Below, in pieces: positions 62,616 to 64,000 of a stretch of DNA of 64,000 nucleotides. Position 1 is the first letter of the stretch. Every line of letters starts with the position of its first letter. The notes under the pieces are model-generated. The model made no database searches and was not told where the DNA came from. It worked only from the letters and a program-made list of their open reading frames with translations. The stretch is from Methylicorpusculum sp. GTDB lineage: Bacteria; Pseudomonadota; Gammaproteobacteria; Methylococcales; Methylomonadaceae. The stretch spans positions 24,366 through 88,365 of the forward strand of contig NZ_JAUSBX010000038.1 in NCBI RefSeq assembly GCF_030651835.1, read 5' to 3'. The position numbers and the translations under genes are program-made.

Positions 62616-62789
62616 TCAGTGTGGTCCTCGCTTCAACTCACGAATGCAGGCTGGATTGACACCGAAATTGAAGTAGTAGTGTTCCGTCGCGGACAAACCG
62701 CCGAAGATTGCAACCACCTGAGATCCCGGCACAAAACTTAGCTGCATTTCGCGGTTGGCAAGTGTACAGCCAGTTGTTGTCGTTATCAT
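62616..62789 (-). CDS. Small hypothetical protein (57 aa), below the ORF-track cutoff
   Basis: The minus-strand frame from ATG 62789 to TGA 62616 encodes 'MITTTTGCTLANREMQ...' with a hydrophobic beta-like core 'SFVPGSQVVAIFGGL' and 'EHYYFNFGVNPACIRELKRG'. The residue pattern looks protein-like, unlike the overlapping frames, but there is no clear ribosome site and no family match. It may be a fragment of a larger lost gene. Confidence 0.35.
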   Translation of the reverse strand: MITTTTGCTLANREMQLSFVPGSQVVAIFGGLSATEHYYFNFGVNPACIRELKRGPH

Positions 62790-62820
62790 AGCTGAATTCG
62801 CGGATAAATCTCATGATACT

Positions 62821-63072
62821 TTAGAGCCTTTTGTTAATTAGCACCCCCAGTTTTGAAATGAATAGCTTTGAGGAGTATGGGTCGTACTCAGCATGTTGAG
62901 CATCTTTGAACCCGAGGACCTTACGGGCGTATTCGATAACGATGTTGAAGCTCACCTCAGGTTCCAAAGCAGTGGATATTGTTTTCCCTAGCATAACGAA
63001 TAGCCCATAACGTTTTCTCCATGCTCTTGTATAGGCTTCCTGGGGCAAACCACATGCCCGAATAGCGCTCAA
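62821..63072 (-). CDS. Hypothetical protein (83 aa), possibly a fragment
   Basis: 'LFVMLGKTISTALEPEVSFN', 'IVIEYARKVLGFKDAQHAEY' and a basic C-terminus 'LGVLINKRL' form a plausible small soluble protein. Not recognised. It lies 31 bases upstream of the 57-aa ORF on the same strand. The neighbourhood is degenerate, so a broken gene is equally likely. Confidence 0.35.
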   Translation of the reverse strand: MSAIRACGLPQEAYTRAWRKRYGLFVMLGKTISTALEPEVSFNIVIEYARKVLGFKDAQHAEYDPYSSKLFISKLGVLINKRL

Positions 63073-63674
63073 CTAGCTTTGGGTCGATATCTTCGGTTGA
63101 AACCTACTCCGCGTTGACTGTTACCGGTAAAAGCCAGGGCCAGGTCTTACAATCAAGCATCCATAGCTAAACTGACAAGCAGATACGCATTCATCTGCTG
63201 TCACTGATGGCCGAAATGCAGTCGTGCGCTTTGGACCGGGTCTAGCAAAAAAAAACGCAAAATTGATTGCCGAAAAGCTGCCATTCGCAGGACTTAGGGA
63301 TGAAAAGTTTCGCTAGCATCCTCAGTGGCCGGTTTTGGCCGTAATGACTCAGTGATAATGTCAATTAGCTCGCCGAATACCGGACAGTCGACTGGGTCAT
63401 AGATAGGGTGAAGTCGCCAAGCGGCCGTCTTCTCTTCAGATTCTTCTCCGGAAAGCGGCTACTCGTCGCTAAGTTCAGCAGTCCCAAACCAGTCAATTGC
63501 TTCGTAAAATGAGATGCCGGTTAGGGAACCCTAACGGTTTTCTCTCACTAAGAACATTGATCGCGCAGCACGAACAGCAGTTTCTTGAACACCAACGCAC
63601 CAGCGATAAAAGAAATAAGTTGAATTGTTTCTTGTTTTTTAACATAAATAACGTTTCTCATTCATTCAATAAAA

Positions 63675-64000
63675 ATGGCGACCAGATCATTCGCAATACT
63701 CTTCATGCTATCACTTTTGCCTGGTTGCAACAGTGCGGGCTTATTGGTAGTCAACCTGCTAGCCCGTTTTGATAATTATCATGTTTACGAAAATTTATCG
63801 TACGGCGCTGAAAAGCAGAATGTCATGGATGTTTATGTGCCGGAAATCAAAAAGATGTCCGGTCAGCCAGAAAGGCTGCCGGTCGTCGTTTTTTTTTATG
63901 GTGGATGCTGGGGTGGTTGTAAAACCTTAACCAAGGAACACTATGTTTTTGTCGCTCAGGCTTTGACTGCCAGGGGTTACTTGGTTGTTATTCCCGATTA
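63675..64000 (+). CDS. Lipoprotein alpha/beta-hydrolase (carboxylesterase/lipase-like), 5' part only
   Basis: Missing from the ORF track because no stop lies inside the window. The frame from ATG 63675 encodes a lipoprotein signal peptide 'MATRSFAILFMLSLLPGC' (lipobox Cys18), then 'LSYGAEKQNVMDVYVPE', 'PVVVFFYGGCWGG' (the HGGxW-like oxyanion-hole motif of BD-FAE/hormone-sensitive-lipase-type esterases, with Tyr for His) and 'ALTARGYLVVIPDY', the strand leading to the conserved D-Y-R. About 108 codons are present; the catalytic Ser would lie beyond the edge. The 91-aa ORF at 63497-63772 in another frame is a shadow. Confidence 0.85.
   Translation, partial: MATRSFAILFMLSLLPGCNSAGLLVVNLLARFDNYHVYENLSYGAEKQNVMDVYVPEIKKMSGQPERLPVVVFFYGGCWGGCKTLTKEHYVFVAQALTARGYLVVIPD

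Larger units (their letters stand above)
62403..63674. other. 1.27-kb region with only small or doubtful ORFs
   Basis: Apart from the two small minus-strand ORFs listed separately, no gene is supported. Composition is more GC-rich and frames are broken. A hairpin-like 'GTTAGGGAACCCTAAC' followed by 'GGTTTT' occurs at 63520-63540. No attC-like cassette ends or transposase could be recognised. Confidence 0.4.

Noticed and set aside
63497-63772. 91-aa ORF
   Set aside because: Overlaps the lipoprotein esterase in a different frame; the esterase frame has a signal peptide and family motifs.

Overview
The window is a gammaproteobacterial chromosome segment of moderate GC. The mix of an envelope polysaccharide locus, many PAS/two-component sensors, a complete-looking type VI secretion system (T6SS) and many small inverted-repeat elements would suit a methylotroph of the Methylococcales, but that placement is inference; no marker gene in the window proves it.

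Layout. (1) 38-5055, minus strand: an exopolysaccharide operon read from the initiating sugar-phosphate transferase, through a Wza-type export lipoprotein, to a Wzc-type chain-length tyrosine kinase, continuing past the left edge. (2) 5651-10281, minus: a small integral membrane protein and a large secreted protein with a clan GH-A-like glycoside hydrolase domain. (3) 10747-15161, plus: a sensory operon of a histidine kinase that lacks its phosphoacceptor histidine, a lipoprotein, a canonical histidine kinase and an OmpR-type regulator. A 26-bp motif with 11-bp-phased half sites lies upstream of both the polysaccharide operon and the hydrolase gene and may be the target of this regulator. (4) 15162-20672: transposase remnant, beta-carbonic anhydrase, zinc-ribbon protein, rlmB-rnr and tRNA-Leu(CAG) with a near-consensus promoter. 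(5) 21417-31763: signalling block with a diguanylate cyclase, an atypical winged-helix regulator with a degenerate receiver, a PAS protein, two FixL-like kinases converging on one FixJ-like regulator, and a CheB-CheR-PAS fusion.

(6) 32223-60861: T6SS locus, nearly all minus strand, in the order tagH, tssK, tssL (with OmpA domain), tssM, tagF-pppA fusion, tssA, tssB, tssC, hcp, tagJ, tssE, tssF, tssG, clpV, an unknown candidate cargo gene, vgrG, then an autotransporter-barrel protein, a conserved unknown protein and a PAAR tip protein. A plus-strand Ser/Thr kinase sits inside it; with the FHA protein and the fused PP2C phosphatase it could form a threonine-phosphorylation control circuit. No TssJ lipoprotein is visible. 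(7) 60862-64000: decayed flank with an ssb remnant, an ankyrin protein, small unknown ORFs and the 5' part of a lipoprotein esterase cut by the window end.

The intergenic DNA is rich in mobile-element debris: two copies of a 155-bp repeat, two copies of a MITE-like element with 16-bp terminal inverted repeats that bracket the CheB-CheR/PAAR block in opposite orientation, a nested three-layer inverted-repeat element, another element sharing its outer ends, a 97-bp MITE next to vgrG, and pseudogene fragments of a transposase, a symporter and ssb. The least explained items are the histidine-less kinase, the shared 26-bp motif, the degenerate-receiver regulator and the unknown gene between clpV and vgrG.
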